This document shows, piece by piece, positions 53,668-63,729 of a stretch of DNA of 64,000 bases (within the stretch, counting starts at the first letter, position 1; every line of letters starts with the position of its first letter). The DNA is from Thiosocius sp942490985. GTDB lineage: Bacteria; Pseudomonadota; Gammaproteobacteria; Chromatiales; Chromatiaceae. The translations under genes and the position numbers were made by a program. Where the stretch lies: contig CALNYW010000001.1 of the NCBI GenBank assembly GCA_942490985.1, positions 372,001 to 436,000 of the forward strand, read 5' to 3'. The notes under the pieces are model-generated. The model made no database searches and was not told where the DNA came from. It was given only the letters and a program-made list of their open reading frames with translations.

Positions 53668-54283
53668 ATTTATCCATCTAGAAATGAGTCAGAAATAATG
53701 CTTTAGTACGACGAATAGCAAACAATGCGTCGAATATGACGCATTTACGGGGGGTCTTTTTCTTCACGTATCGATCCTCGCTACGCGGCGCTGTTCCCCA
53801 TCGCAGGACACTGCTATTCAGCCTTCAGATAAATCAATCTGCGAGGGATGTCTAAACGAACCAGACCCGGTGTATCCGACGCCAGACAGCCTTTGAGGCA
53901 GATCAGGGCATCGGGTTGATCGACCCCAGGGTCTTCAGCAAGCGAGTTCGAAGCCTCGACCGTAATGTCATGGCTGTGATAAAGGCCGTTGCCCTGGATT
54001 GTGCTCAAGAACTCGAGTCAGGCTTGGTGTTGTGCGTTGGTCTGTTTGGCTTTGGCGTCTTGTCAGTCAACACCTCGGCTGATCAGGCCTCTACCACGTA
54101 ACGGTTTTGCGCTTTCATAACTATCGGAGCACCCTTGCCAGTTGTTGGCGCTGGCGATAAATGCCGTTCTTTCTGATGCAGCTATGAGCTCAACACGGCT
54201 GAGCCCTTCCGCGTCGTGATACCTAATACCCAGCCCGCTGATTGTTGCGGGGTATGTGCGCTAGCGTACGGACTGCCTGAAGG
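53668..54283. other. 616-base gap with no convincing gene
   Basis: The left end is AT-rich and belongs to the hipBA control region. A 64-codon minus-strand frame (54008-53814) has no recognisable features. I see no RNA gene or clear terminator. This may be decayed sequence. Confidence 0.4.
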
Positions 54284-54427
54284 ATGGCGCGTAGCCTGAA
54301 ACAGTTACGCAACGCCTGTCACTTCGCCACAGGGCGAGATCGTGACTCGCTGGTCCAGTCATACATCACGTCGGGGTGGCGCAAAGCGGTGGTTTCGCCG
54401 GTCCCGATTGAGGGTATGCATCGATGA
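54284..54427 (+). CDS. Tiny ORF overlapping the DUF1488 gene start
   Basis: A 47-codon frame (MARSLKQLRNACHFATGRDR to GMHR) ends in TGA at 54425-54427, which overlaps the DUF1488 ATG as ATGA. GAAGG sits directly against the ATG, too close for a normal ribosome site. It may be a leader peptide for coupled translation. Confidence is limited because only position and overlap support it. Confidence 0.35.
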   Translation: MARSLKQLRNACHFATGRDRDSLVQSYITSGWRKAVVSPVPIEGMHR

Positions 54428-54699
54428 AATTGACCTTTCCGAACCCGAGTCGCTCTTTCGATGAGAACAGCAATCGCGTCCGGTTCTGGGGATACGATCG
54501 TGCGATCGAGGTTTCGTTCTTTGTCGAGGTGGAAGCGCTGCGGCGACTGCGGCCGGAGTTGGATATGGCCGAAAAGGAATTTCTTGAGGCATTCGATGAG
54601 ACACGGGGTCGGATCCACGAGGTTGCCGACAAGCTTTACGTTCGCGGTGGCCAGGGTAAAGGCGATTACGCTTATGTCCTGTCAGCGTCAGACTTCTGA
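54424..54699 (+). CDS. DUF1488-family protein
   Basis: This 91-residue protein has the DUF1488 pattern: LTFPNPSRSFDE, VRFWGYDRAIEVSFFVE, EALRRL, EAFDETRGRIHEVA and a final YVLSASDF. The family is of unknown function and common in proteobacteria. It overlaps a tiny upstream ORF and is followed by the NdvB-like gene after about 114 bases. Confidence 0.85.
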   Translation: MKLTFPNPSRSFDENSNRVRFWGYDRAIEVSFFVEVEALRRLRPELDMAEKEFLEAFDETRGRIHEVADKLYVRGGQGKGDYAYVLSASDF

Positions 54700-54813
54700 A
54701 ACGCTTGTTCCGTCGGGAGCTGCGGTGCGCGGAATGTCGCCACGCATCGGGCATTGCCGGTCCGCATTCAGCGGGTCGTGCCGTGCCATGCTTCTGGCCA
54801 AAAGGAACACGGC

Positions 54814-57800
54814 GTGAGATCAACATGGAGATTGGCACTCGCTAACGCGTTTCGGCGCAGGCGTTTGGCCAGCGAACAGGCAACCGTTTTGCTACCTGGG
54901 GCAAGCGCGCCGGGTGGCGTGCCGGTTGCGGATGAGCCACCGCTGCGCGCTGAGCTGTTCAGCACCGATCAGATGGAGCAGCACGGTGCACGGCTGGCAT
55001 CGGCCCACAGCACGACGTCAGGGCGTGTCCCCGACCGGCTGCTGGCACGTCTGGCGGCCAACGAGAACGTGCTGACCAAGACCTGCGACAGGCTGACAAC
55101 GGCGGTAACCTCTAAGCACCGGATCACGCCCGCCGCAGAGTGGCTGCTCGACAACCGCTATCTCATCGAAGAACAGATCCGTACCGCAAGGCGCCATCTG
55201 CCCAAGGGATACAGTCGTGAGCTGCCCGTGCTGGGTGACGGCGTTTCCGCTGGCTTGCCGCGCGTGTATGACATTGCCCTGGAGACCATCGCGCACGGTG
55301 ATGGGCGGGTGGACCCGGATAGTCTCAGCCGCTTTGTTGCCGCGTACCAGAAAGTCAAGGAATTGCGGCTGGGTGAGTTGTGGGCCATCCCGATCATGTT
55401 AAGACTTGCATTGATCGAGAATCTGCGCCGCGTCGCAGTGCGCATTGCCGTCGGCAGAGCTGACCGTGACCTGGCACTGGTCTGGGCGGAGCGGTTGACC
55501 AAGATTGCCCATGAGGACCCGAAGGGCCTGATCCTGGTGATTGCCGACATGGCACGTTCGAGCCCGCCGATGACGCCGCCATTTGTATCGGAACTTGCGC
55601 GCCGTCTTCAGGGGCAGGGCACAGAACTGGCCCTGCCGCTGACCTGGATCGAGCAGCGGTTGGCTGAATCGGGTCTCAGCATTGAACAGCTGGTGCGGTT
55701 GGGTAACCAACAGCAGGCTGCCGACCAGGTATCCATCAGCAACAGTATCGGCAGTCTGCGGCTGCTGGGGAAGCTCGATTGGCAGGAATTCGTGGAGACC
55801 TTGAGTCGGGTCGAACAAGTCTTGCGCAAAGACCCGGTCGGTGCCTACGCCAAGATGGATTTCGCCAGCCGTGACCGCTACCGACACGTCATCGAGGAAA
55901 TTGCCCGCAGTTGCGGGCTGGCCGAGGCGGAGGTGGCCGATCACGCAATCCGGCTTGCCCAAGCTGGCGCCGCCCTGCGTGGAGCGCCAGAAAGAACCGC
56001 GCACGTGGGCTACTATCTGCTGGATCGCGGTCGTGCTGAGTTGGAGCGAGTCAGTGAGGTGCGCCGACCGCTGGTTGCTGCGCTATGGCGCGCGGCGAGC
56101 CGAACGCCGCTGGTGTGGTATCTGGGTACGATCACACTGCTCGCCGTACTGCTCACGGGCGGCCTCCTGGCAGCGTCGCGCATCGATCGCATGGCCACTT
56201 GGGAATGGCTGATACTGGGGGTGCTGGGACTGCTCGCCGCCAGCCAACTCGCGTTGGCACTGGTGAACTGGGTGGCCATGTTGTTGGCATCACCGCATCC
56301 GCTGCCAAGGATGGATTTCTCCACCGGCATCCCGCCGGCGTCACGCACCTTGGTGGTGATCCCGACCATGCTGGTCAGTCATCACAGTGTCGAGCGCCTG
56401 CTCGAGGCACTGGAAGTCAGGTTTCTTGCCAACCGCGACGCCAATCTGCACTTTGGGCTGTTGACTGACTTCAGCGATGCCGCCGAGGAGTCGCAGGCCG
56501 ATGATGCCGCACTGCTGGCGTTGGCCCGGGATCACATTGACGCACTCAACCAGCAGTATGCCGGTGGCAGCAATGACACTTTCTTTTTGTTCCATCGTCC
56601 GCGCCGCTGGAATCCGCACGACCGCGTCTGGATGGGCTACGAGCGCAAGCGCGGCAAACTGGCGGACCTGAATCTGCTGTTGCGCGAGGACAATCGTGAC
56701 GGCTTTTCGCTGATCGTCGGGGCGACCGCGGTGCTGCAGGGTGTGAAATACGTGATCACCCTGGACACCGATACGCAGCTGCCGCGTGATGCTGCGCGGC
56801 AGTTCGTCGCCAGTATGGCGCACCCGTTGAATCGACCGGTGTACGATCCAGGGTTGCGGCGTGTCCGCGCCGGCTACGGGATACTGCAGCCGCGCGTAAG
56901 TGCGAGCCTTCCGGCCAGCAGCCAGTCGCGCTATGCGCGTTTGTATGGCGGCGAGCCGGGCATCGATCCGTATACGCGGGCGGTTTCCGACGTCTATCAG
57001 GACCTGTTCGACGAGGGCTCGTTCATCGGCAAGGGGATCTACGACGTCGATGCCTTTGAACTTGCCCTAAAAGATCGTTTTCCCGCCAATCGGATCCTCA
57101 GTCACGACCTCCTGGAAGGTTGTTACGCACGTGCTGGACTGCTCAGTGACGTGCAGTTGTATGAGGAATACCCGGCCCGTTATGACACCGACGTCCACCG
57201 CCGTTATCGCTGGATCCGCGGCGACTGGCAGCTCGCGGGTTGGTTGCTGCCAAGGGTGCCGGGCCCCGACAAGGGGCAGCGACTCAAGAATCCGCTGTCC
57301 GCACTGTCGCGCTGGAAGGTGTTCGACAACCTGCGCCGCAGCCTCGTGCCGGCGGCCTTGATTCTGTTGTTAGTGATCGGCTGGACGCTCACGGAGTCGG
57401 CCTGGCTTTGGACCCTGGCGGTGCTCGGCGTACTGCTGTTGCCGCCTGCACTCGGTAGCCTGCTGGAACTGTTGCGTAAACCGATCGACATGCGTCTGGG
57501 CCAACATCTCAAAACCACCCGTCATGCCGCGGGCCAACGTTTCGTCCAGGCGGGCTTTGTCTTGGCGACATTGCCGTATGAGGCTTTTTTCAGTCTCGAT
57601 GCGATTCTGCGCACGTTGGGTCGTCTGCTGTTTACGCAGCAGCGGCTGCTGGAGTGGAACCCATCCACCGTGCAGGGCGGCACAACGCCAATCGTAGGAT
57701 CGAGCGGGGTCCATGGAGAGACAAGTGTCGCGGCGGGCGCGATGCCGCGTGCGAACGGTGACCCGCAACCAAGCCGGCCGGGAAGTCTTGTGGCCTCGTT

Positions 57801-60800
57801 CCGCAGGATGTGGTTCGCGCCGTTGTTTGCGATTGTAACAGCCTTGACCTTGACCGCAGTCAGCCCTGCCTCGCTACCGTTGGCGGGCGCGTTCCTGCTG
57901 CTATGGATGACATCGCCGGTGATCGCCTGGTGGATTAGCCTGCCACCTGCGCAACGAGCGGTTGATCTGTCGGCCGAGCAGCTTCGCTATCTCGGTCGTA
58001 TCGCGCGCAAGACCTGGGCGTTTTTCGATACCTTTGTCGGTCCCGAGGACAACTGGCTGCCACCGGACAACTACCAGCAATACCGTGACGCGACACTGGC
58101 CCATCGCACCTCGCCGACCAACATCGGGCTGGCGCTGCTGGCGAATCTGTCTGCCTACGATTTCGGCTATATTCCGGCCGGACAATTGGTTGAGCGCACA
58201 GCCGACACCCTGCAGACGATGACGGGACTCGAGCGTCACCGCGGCCACTTCTATAACTGGTACGACACGCAATCACTGCGTCCACTTCCACCCGCGTATG
58301 TCTCGACGGTCGACAGCGGCAACTTGGCCGGTCACCTGCTGACCTTGCGGCCGGGCCTAACCACGCTGCTCGATTGCCCGATCCTGACGCCGCGTTGGTT
58401 GGATGGTTTAAGCGACGCCGCCGAGATCGTCGCGGTGGCGGCTGGCGAGCGCGCGGCGGCGGCTACGCTGAAGGCATTCCAGCAGAGCCTCACGGCAGCG
58501 CGCGCTCTGCCGCCAGAGACATTGTCGAAGGCGCGCAAACTGCTGGACCGCTTGGTGCGAGCCAGCGAGGGGTTGGCCGCTGAACTGGGCGATACGCAAC
58601 AGGATGAGGCAGTCTGGTGGGCAGAGGCGTTGCGCCGCCAATGCCAGAGCATTCGTGACGACCTGGTCTTCCTTGCACCGTGGAGTGCGCTAGCGGTGTC
58701 ACCTGACGTTCTCGATGACCTGCCCGCGATCGATGAGATCCCGACACTGCGTGCGCTAGCCGGCTTCGATGTGATGTTATCGAGCGTTATCGCCGACGCG
58801 CAGGCGAGCAGCGGACAAGCGGCCTGGCTGGCCGATCTGAGCACGCAGATCGTGCTCGGCAGTGCACGCGCGCAGGCGCGGATCACAGATATCCAACGCC
58901 TTGCATTGCTGTGCGGTGAACTCGCCGACATGGAGTATGGCTTCCTGTACGACAAGCAATCCCGCCTGCTCAGCATCGGCTACAACGTCGATGAACGGCG
59001 CCGTGACGCGAGTTACTACGACCTGTTGGCATCAGAGGCGCGTCTGACCGTTTTCGTCGCTATCGCGCAGGGACAGCTGCCCGAGGAGAGTTGGTTCGCG
59101 CTCGGCCGTCTTCTGACCGGTGCTGGTGGTGAGCCGACGCTGCTGTCGTGGAGCGGCTCGATGTTCGAATACCTGATGCCGCAACTGGTGATGCCCACCT
59201 ATGTCCACACCCTGCTCGATCGGACCGCCAAAGCGGCGGTGGCGAGGCAGATCGAGTATGGCGAGCAACGCGGCCTGCCGTGGGGCATGTCTGAATCCGG
59301 CTACAACACCGTCGACCTGCATCTGAACTACCAGTATCGCGCGTTCGGGGTGCCGGGTCTGGGACTCAAGCGTGGCCTGGTCGAGGACCTGGTCGTCGCG
59401 CCCTATGCCTCGGCGCTCGCCCTGATGGTGGCACCCGAGGCCGCCTGCGAGAACCTGCAATCGCTGTCCGCGCTTGGCGCAGAAGGGCGGTTCGGTCTAC
59501 ATGAGGCAATCGATTACACCCCGGCCAGGCAGCGCCGCGGCGAACCGCATGCACTGATACGTTCCTACATGGCCCATCACCAGGGTATGAGTCTGCTCGC
59601 CATGGCGTACCTGCTGCTCGATCGTCCGATGCAGAAGCGCTTTGCTGCTGACCCGTTGTTGCAGGCCTCGCTATTGCTGCTGCAAGAGCGCGTTCCGCGA
59701 GCCTCGGTGCTTTATGTGCACAGCGCCGAGGTCAGCGCGCTCGAGTCGGGCGCGGCAAATGAGGCGGCGCCGATACGTGTGCTCAATACCCCCGACACAC
59801 CGATCCCCGAAGTCCAACTGCTATCCAACGGTCGCTACCACGTGATGGTGACCAATGCCGGCGGCGGTTATAGCCGCTGGAACGATCTGGCGGTGACGCG
59901 CTGGCGTGAAGACGGTACGCGCGATCCCTGGGGCAGCTTCTGTTACGTGCGCGACGTATCCGATGCAGCAGAGACAGGCGCCAGCTGGAGCACGGCACAC
60001 CAGCCCACACTGCAGCATGGGCACGGCTATGAAGCGATCTTTTCGGCAGGTCGTGCAGAATTTCGTCGGCGCGACGGCGATTTCGATACTCATACCGAGA
60101 TCGTGGTGTCACCTGAGGACGATATCGAACTGCGCCGGGTGCGCATCACCAGTCGTGCAACCGCGCATCGCACCCTCGAGATCACCAGTTACGCCGAAGT
60201 GGTGCTGGCGCCCGCCGCAGCCGACAACCTGCATCCGGCGTTCAGCAAACTGTTTGTGCAGACCGAGATCGTTGAAGCACACCGCACGATCCTGTGCACG
60301 CGCCGTCCGCGCTCGCGGAATGAGGACGCGCCATGGATGTTTCACCTGATGGCGGTGCACGACGCGCAGGTCGGCGAGTTCAGCTACGAAACCGACCGCG
60401 AGCGCTTTATCGGTCGCGGCCGCAACGTTACAGCGCCGCGTGCGTTGCAGACCACCAGCTTGTCGGGAAGCCAGGGCTCGGTGCTGGATCCGGTCGTGGC
60501 GATCCGCACACGGATTGCGCTCGAACCGGATCAGACGGTGTGCGTGGACCTGGTTTACGGCGTCGGCGAAAGCCGTGGTGCGGCGCTTGGCCTGGTCGAA
60601 AAATACCAGGATCAACGACTTTCCGACCGGGTCTTCGAACTGGCCTGGACCCATGCGCAGGTCGTGCTGCGCCAGATCAATGCCAGCGATGCCGACGCGC
60701 AGCTGTATGCGCGGCTTGCCAACTCGGTCATTTTTGCCAACCCGGCGCTGCGTGCCGAGAGCAGCATCCTGATGCGCAACCGGCGCGGCCAATCCGGCCT

Positions 60801-63678
60801 GTGGGGCTATGCGATCTCGGGTGATCTGCCGATCGTGCTGTTGCGCATCGGGGACATCGCCAATATTGAACTGGTGCGCCAGCTGATCCAGGCGCATGCG
60901 TATTGGCGCCAAAAAGGACTGGCGGTGGACCTGGTGATCTGGAACGAGGATCGCGCCGGCTACCGACAGGCACTGCAGGAGCAGATCCTGGGGCTGGTCG
61001 CGGTCGGTCTGGAGAGTCAGGTGATGGACCGTCCCGGGGGCATTTTCCTGCGTTCGGCAGAGCAGATATCAGCAGAGGACCGTACGCTGTTTCAAACCGT
61101 CGCCCGGGTCGTGCTTGGCGACAATCGGGGAACCCTGGCGGAACAGGTCAACCGGCCTGTCGCGCCGCGCGTGCGTGTGCCGCGACTTGCTCCCGATCGG
61201 CCTCGCCAGGATGAAGCGCCCGCCGCTTTCGAACTGTCGCCACGCGAGCTTATTCTGTCCAATGGCATTGGCGGCTTCACCCGGGATGGGCGCGAGTACG
61301 TCATTACCACATCGCCGCAGCAGGTCACGCCGGCGCCTTGGGTCAATGTGCTGGCCAACCCGCAGTTCGGCAGCGTGATTTCGGAGAGCGGTCAGGCCTA
61401 CACCTGGGGTGAGAATGCCCACGAGTTTCGCTTGACGCCGTGGCACAACGACCCCGTGACCGATGCGAGTGGCGAGGCCCTTTACCTGCGCGACGAACAG
61501 AGTGGCGACTTCTGGTCGCCGATGCCGCTGCCCAGCCGCGGCGCGACGCCCTATGTCACCCGGCACGGTTTCGGCTACAGCGTGTTCGAGCATACCGAGG
61601 GCGGCATCTATAGCGAGTTGTGGGTCTATGTGGCGCACGATGCAGCGGTCAAGTTTTCCACGTTGAAGGTGCGCAACCTGTCCGGCAGACCGCGCAAGTT
61701 GTCTGCGACCGGATACGTCGAGTGGGTGCTGGGCGATTTGTCGGCGGGGTCTGCCATGCATGTCACCACCGAGGTCGATCCCTACAGTGGCGCCATCTAT
61801 GCGCGCAATCCCTACAACAGCGAATTTGCCGAGCGGGTCGGCTTCTTCGATGTGGACGATGCGCATCGGACCATCAGTTGCGACCGTGCCGAGTTCATCG
61901 GCCGCAATGGCAGTCTGGTGCATCCGGCGGCGCTGACTCGTACCCACCTGTCGGGGCGGGTAGGCAGCGGCCTGGACCCCTGCGCCGCGATCCAGGTGGC
62001 CTTCGAATTGGCAGACAGGCAGGAGCGGCAGATCACGTTCCGGCTCGGCCTCGGCGGGATACCGGGTGGTGACGATGCGCATGGGCTGGTGCATCGCTTT
62101 CGTGGCGTTGATGCGGCGCGGCGGGCGCTCGAGGCGGTGTGGCATTACTGGAACCACACGCTCGGCGCGGTGCAGGTCGATACACCCGACCAGTCACTCA
62201 ATGTCCTGGCCAACGGCTGGCTGCTCTACCAGACCCTGGCATGCCGATTGTGGGCCCGTAGCGGGTACTACCAGTCCGGTGGCGCCTTCGGTTTTCGCGA
62301 TCAGCTGCAGGATGCCATGGCCTTGGTGCATACCGAGCCGCGCCTGCTGCGCAGCCAGCTCCTGCTGTGCGCCGGCCGTCAGTTTATCGAGGGGGATGTG
62401 CAGCACTGGTGGCATCCACCATCCGGCCGGGGAGTGCGTACCCATTGCTCGGATGACTATTTGTGGCTGGCCCTGGCTACCTGCCGCTATGTGCAGAGCA
62501 GCGGCGATACCGGTGTCCTGGATGAGCCCGTCTCGTTCTTGGAAGGTCGTCCGCTCAACCCCGAAGACGACTCTTACTACGATCTGCCCGGCCGCACCGA
62601 GGTGACCGCGACCCTTTACGAGCACTGCGTTCGGGCGATCCGTCATGGACTCGCCTACGGTTCACACGGGCTGCCGTTGATCGGCTCGGGTGACTGGAAC
62701 GACGGCATGAATCGGGTCGGTATCGAGGGCAAGGGGGAAAGCGTGTGGCTGGGCTTCTTCCTGTTTGAGGTGCTGCAGCGGTTCAGTACCCTGGCGCGCC
62801 TGCGCAACGACACCGCGTTCGCACAGCTGTGCAAGGTCGAGGGCGAGCGCCTGGGCGAGAACCTCGAGCAGCACGCCTGGGACGGCGCCTGGTATCGACG
62901 CGCCTGGTTCGATGATGGCACGCCGCTGGGATCAGCAGGCAACAGCGAATGCCGTATCGATTCGATCTCGCAGAGTTGGGCGGTGCTGTCCGGGGCGGGC
63001 GACCCGCAACGGGTGCGCATGGCTATGAGGTCGGTGGACGAACATCTCGTGCGCCGCGACCATGCGCTGGTCCAGCTGCTCGATCCGCCGTTTGACAATT
63101 CGGACATGGACCCAGGCTACATCAAGGGTTACGTGCCGGGTGTCCGTGAGAATGGCGGGCAATACACGCATGGCGCTATCTGGGCGGCCATGGCGTTCGC
63201 CGCGCTGGGTGACAATCACCGTGCGTGGGATCTCACCACCATGATCAACCCGGCCAATCACGCGAAATCACGCGAGGCCATCGCCGTCTACAAGGTCGAG
63301 CCTTATGTGATGGCGGCCGATGTCTACGCGGTCACACCGCACACCGGGCGCGGCGGCTGGTCCTGGTACACCGGGTCGGCGGGTTGGATGTATCGCCTCG
63401 TGGTCGAATCGCTGCTGGGCCTGCGGCTGGAAACAGACAGGCTTTACGTCACACCGTGCCTGCCGGCGCACTGGCACGGTGTAACGATCCACTATCGCTA
63501 CCGCGAGACGGTCTATCACATCGCCATCGAGCAGACCGCTGGCGGCGCGGATCAACGTGGCGGCGTGACGCTCGATGGCGTCGAGTTGGACGGCCAGGTG
63601 ATTCCCCTGGTCGACGATCATCAGGAACATGTGGTCGCGGTGAGGGTGCTGGCGAACGCGGCAGTCCAGGAAGTTTGA
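54814..63678 (+). CDS. ndvB: NdvB-type cyclic beta-1,2-glucan synthase
   Basis: This giant (about 2954-residue) membrane enzyme makes and closes cyclic beta-1,2-glucan. Its N-terminal half has a GT84 glycosyltransferase with DTD (Asp651, Asp653) and the RWIRGDW motif near residue 800, with transmembrane helices around it. A glycoamylase-like region (from about residue 1480) and a C-terminal GH94 phosphorylase with GSGDWNDGMN (Asp2630) follow. The GTG at 54814, preceded by AAAGGAACAC, gives a sensible N-terminus; an ATG at 54754 is an alternative. It has no stop or frameshift. Cyclic glucans act in osmotic adaptation and host interaction. Confidence 0.93.
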   Translation: MRSTWRLALANAFRRRRLASEQATVLLPGASAPGGVPVADEPPLRAELFSTDQMEQHGARLASAHSTTSGRVPDRLLARLAANENVLTKTCDRLTTAVTSKHRITPAAEWLLDNRYLIEEQIRTARRHLPKGYSRELPVLGDGVSAGLPRVYDIALETIAHGDGRVDPDSLSRFVAAYQKVKELRLGELWAIPIMLRLALIENLRRVAVRIAVGRADRDLALVWAERLTKIAHEDPKGLILVIADMARSSPPMTPPFVSELARRLQGQGTELALPLTWIEQRLAESGLSIEQLVRLGNQQQAADQVSISNSIGSLRLLGKLDWQEFVETLSRVEQVLRKDPVGAYAKMDFASRDRYRHVIEEIARSCGLAEAEVADHAIRLAQAGAALRGAPERTAHVGYYLLDRGRAELERVSEVRRPLVAALWRAASRTPLVWYLGTITLLAVLLTGGLLAASRIDRMATWEWLILGVLGLLAASQLALALVNWVAMLLASPHPLPRMDFSTGIPPASRTLVVIPTMLVSHHSVERLLEALEVRFLANRDANLHFGLLTDFSDAAEESQADDAALLALARDHIDALNQQYAGGSNDTFFLFHRPRRWNPHDRVWMGYERKRGKLADLNLLLREDNRDGFSLIVGATAVLQGVKYVITLDTDTQLPRDAARQFVASMAHPLNRPVYDPGLRRVRAGYGILQPRVSASLPASSQSRYARLYGGEPGIDPYTRAVSDVYQDLFDEGSFIGKGIYDVDAFELALKDRFPANRILSHDLLEGCYARAGLLSDVQLYEEYPARYDTDVHRRYRWIRGDWQLAGWLLPRVPGPDKGQRLKNPLSALSRWKVFDNLRRSLVPAALILLLVIGWTLTESAWLWTLAVLGVLLLPPALGSLLELLRKPIDMRLGQHLKTTRHAAGQRFVQAGFVLATLPYEAFFSLDAILRTLGRLLFTQQRLLEWNPSTVQGGTTPIVGSSGVHGETSVAAGAMPRANGDPQPSRPGSLVASFRRMWFAPLFAIVTALTLTAVSPASLPLAGAFLLLWMTSPVIAWWISLPPAQRAVDLSAEQLRYLGRIARKTWAFFDTFVGPEDNWLPPDNYQQYRDATLAHRTSPTNIGLALLANLSAYDFGYIPAGQLVERTADTLQTMTGLERHRGHFYNWYDTQSLRPLPPAYVSTVDSGNLAGHLLTLRPGLTTLLDCPILTPRWLDGLSDAAEIVAVAAGERAAAATLKAFQQSLTAARALPPETLSKARKLLDRLVRASEGLAAELGDTQQDEAVWWAEALRRQCQSIRDDLVFLAPWSALAVSPDVLDDLPAIDEIPTLRALAGFDVMLSSVIADAQASSGQAAWLADLSTQIVLGSARAQARITDIQRLALLCGELADMEYGFLYDKQSRLLSIGYNVDERRRDASYYDLLASEARLTVFVAIAQGQLPEESWFALGRLLTGAGGEPTLLSWSGSMFEYLMPQLVMPTYVHTLLDRTAKAAVARQIEYGEQRGLPWGMSESGYNTVDLHLNYQYRAFGVPGLGLKRGLVEDLVVAPYASALALMVAPEAACENLQSLSALGAEGRFGLHEAIDYTPARQRRGEPHALIRSYMAHHQGMSLLAMAYLLLDRPMQKRFAADPLLQASLLLLQERVPRASVLYVHSAEVSALESGAANEAAPIRVLNTPDTPIPEVQLLSNGRYHVMVTNAGGGYSRWNDLAVTRWREDGTRDPWGSFCYVRDVSDAAETGASWSTAHQPTLQHGHGYEAIFSAGRAEFRRRDGDFDTHTEIVVSPEDDIELRRVRITSRATAHRTLEITSYAEVVLAPAAADNLHPAFSKLFVQTEIVEAHRTILCTRRPRSRNEDAPWMFHLMAVHDAQVGEFSYETDRERFIGRGRNVTAPRALQTTSLSGSQGSVLDPVVAIRTRIALEPDQTVCVDLVYGVGESRGAALGLVEKYQDQRLSDRVFELAWTHAQVVLRQINASDADAQLYARLANSVIFANPALRAESSILMRNRRGQSGLWGYAISGDLPIVLLRIGDIANIELVRQLIQAHAYWRQKGLAVDLVIWNEDRAGYRQALQEQILGLVAVGLESQVMDRPGGIFLRSAEQISAEDRTLFQTVARVVLGDNRGTLAEQVNRPVAPRVRVPRLAPDRPRQDEAPAAFELSPRELILSNGIGGFTRDGREYVITTSPQQVTPAPWVNVLANPQFGSVISESGQAYTWGENAHEFRLTPWHNDPVTDASGEALYLRDEQSGDFWSPMPLPSRGATPYVTRHGFGYSVFEHTEGGIYSELWVYVAHDAAVKFSTLKVRNLSGRPRKLSATGYVEWVLGDLSAGSAMHVTTEVDPYSGAIYARNPYNSEFAERVGFFDVDDAHRTISCDRAEFIGRNGSLVHPAALTRTHLSGRVGSGLDPCAAIQVAFELADRQERQITFRLGLGGIPGGDDAHGLVHRFRGVDAARRALEAVWHYWNHTLGAVQVDTPDQSLNVLANGWLLYQTLACRLWARSGYYQSGGAFGFRDQLQDAMALVHTEPRLLRSQLLLCAGRQFIEGDVQHWWHPPSGRGVRTHCSDDYLWLALATCRYVQSSGDTGVLDEPVSFLEGRPLNPEDDSYYDLPGRTEVTATLYEHCVRAIRHGLAYGSHGLPLIGSGDWNDGMNRVGIEGKGESVWLGFFLFEVLQRFSTLARLRNDTAFAQLCKVEGERLGENLEQHAWDGAWYRRAWFDDGTPLGSAGNSECRIDSISQSWAVLSGAGDPQRVRMAMRSVDEHLVRRDHALVQLLDPPFDNSDMDPGYIKGYVPGVRENGGQYTHGAIWAAMAFAALGDNHRAWDLTTMINPANHAKSREAIAVYKVEPYVMAADVYAVTPHTGRGGWSWYTGSAGWMYRLVVESLLGLRLETDRLYVTPCLPAHWHGVTIHYRYRETVYHIAIEQTAGGADQRGGVTLDGVELDGQVIPLVDDHQEHVVAVRVLANAAVQEV

Positions 63679-63729
63679 GCCAAGTGGCTGACTAAGCTTC
63701 AGATAGCGACGCGTTGATGAAGCTTTGAT

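Noticed and set aside
53814..54008. 64-codon minus-strand frame in the hipB-DUF1488 gap
   Set aside because: No ribosome site, no recognisable motif, and neighbours give no support.
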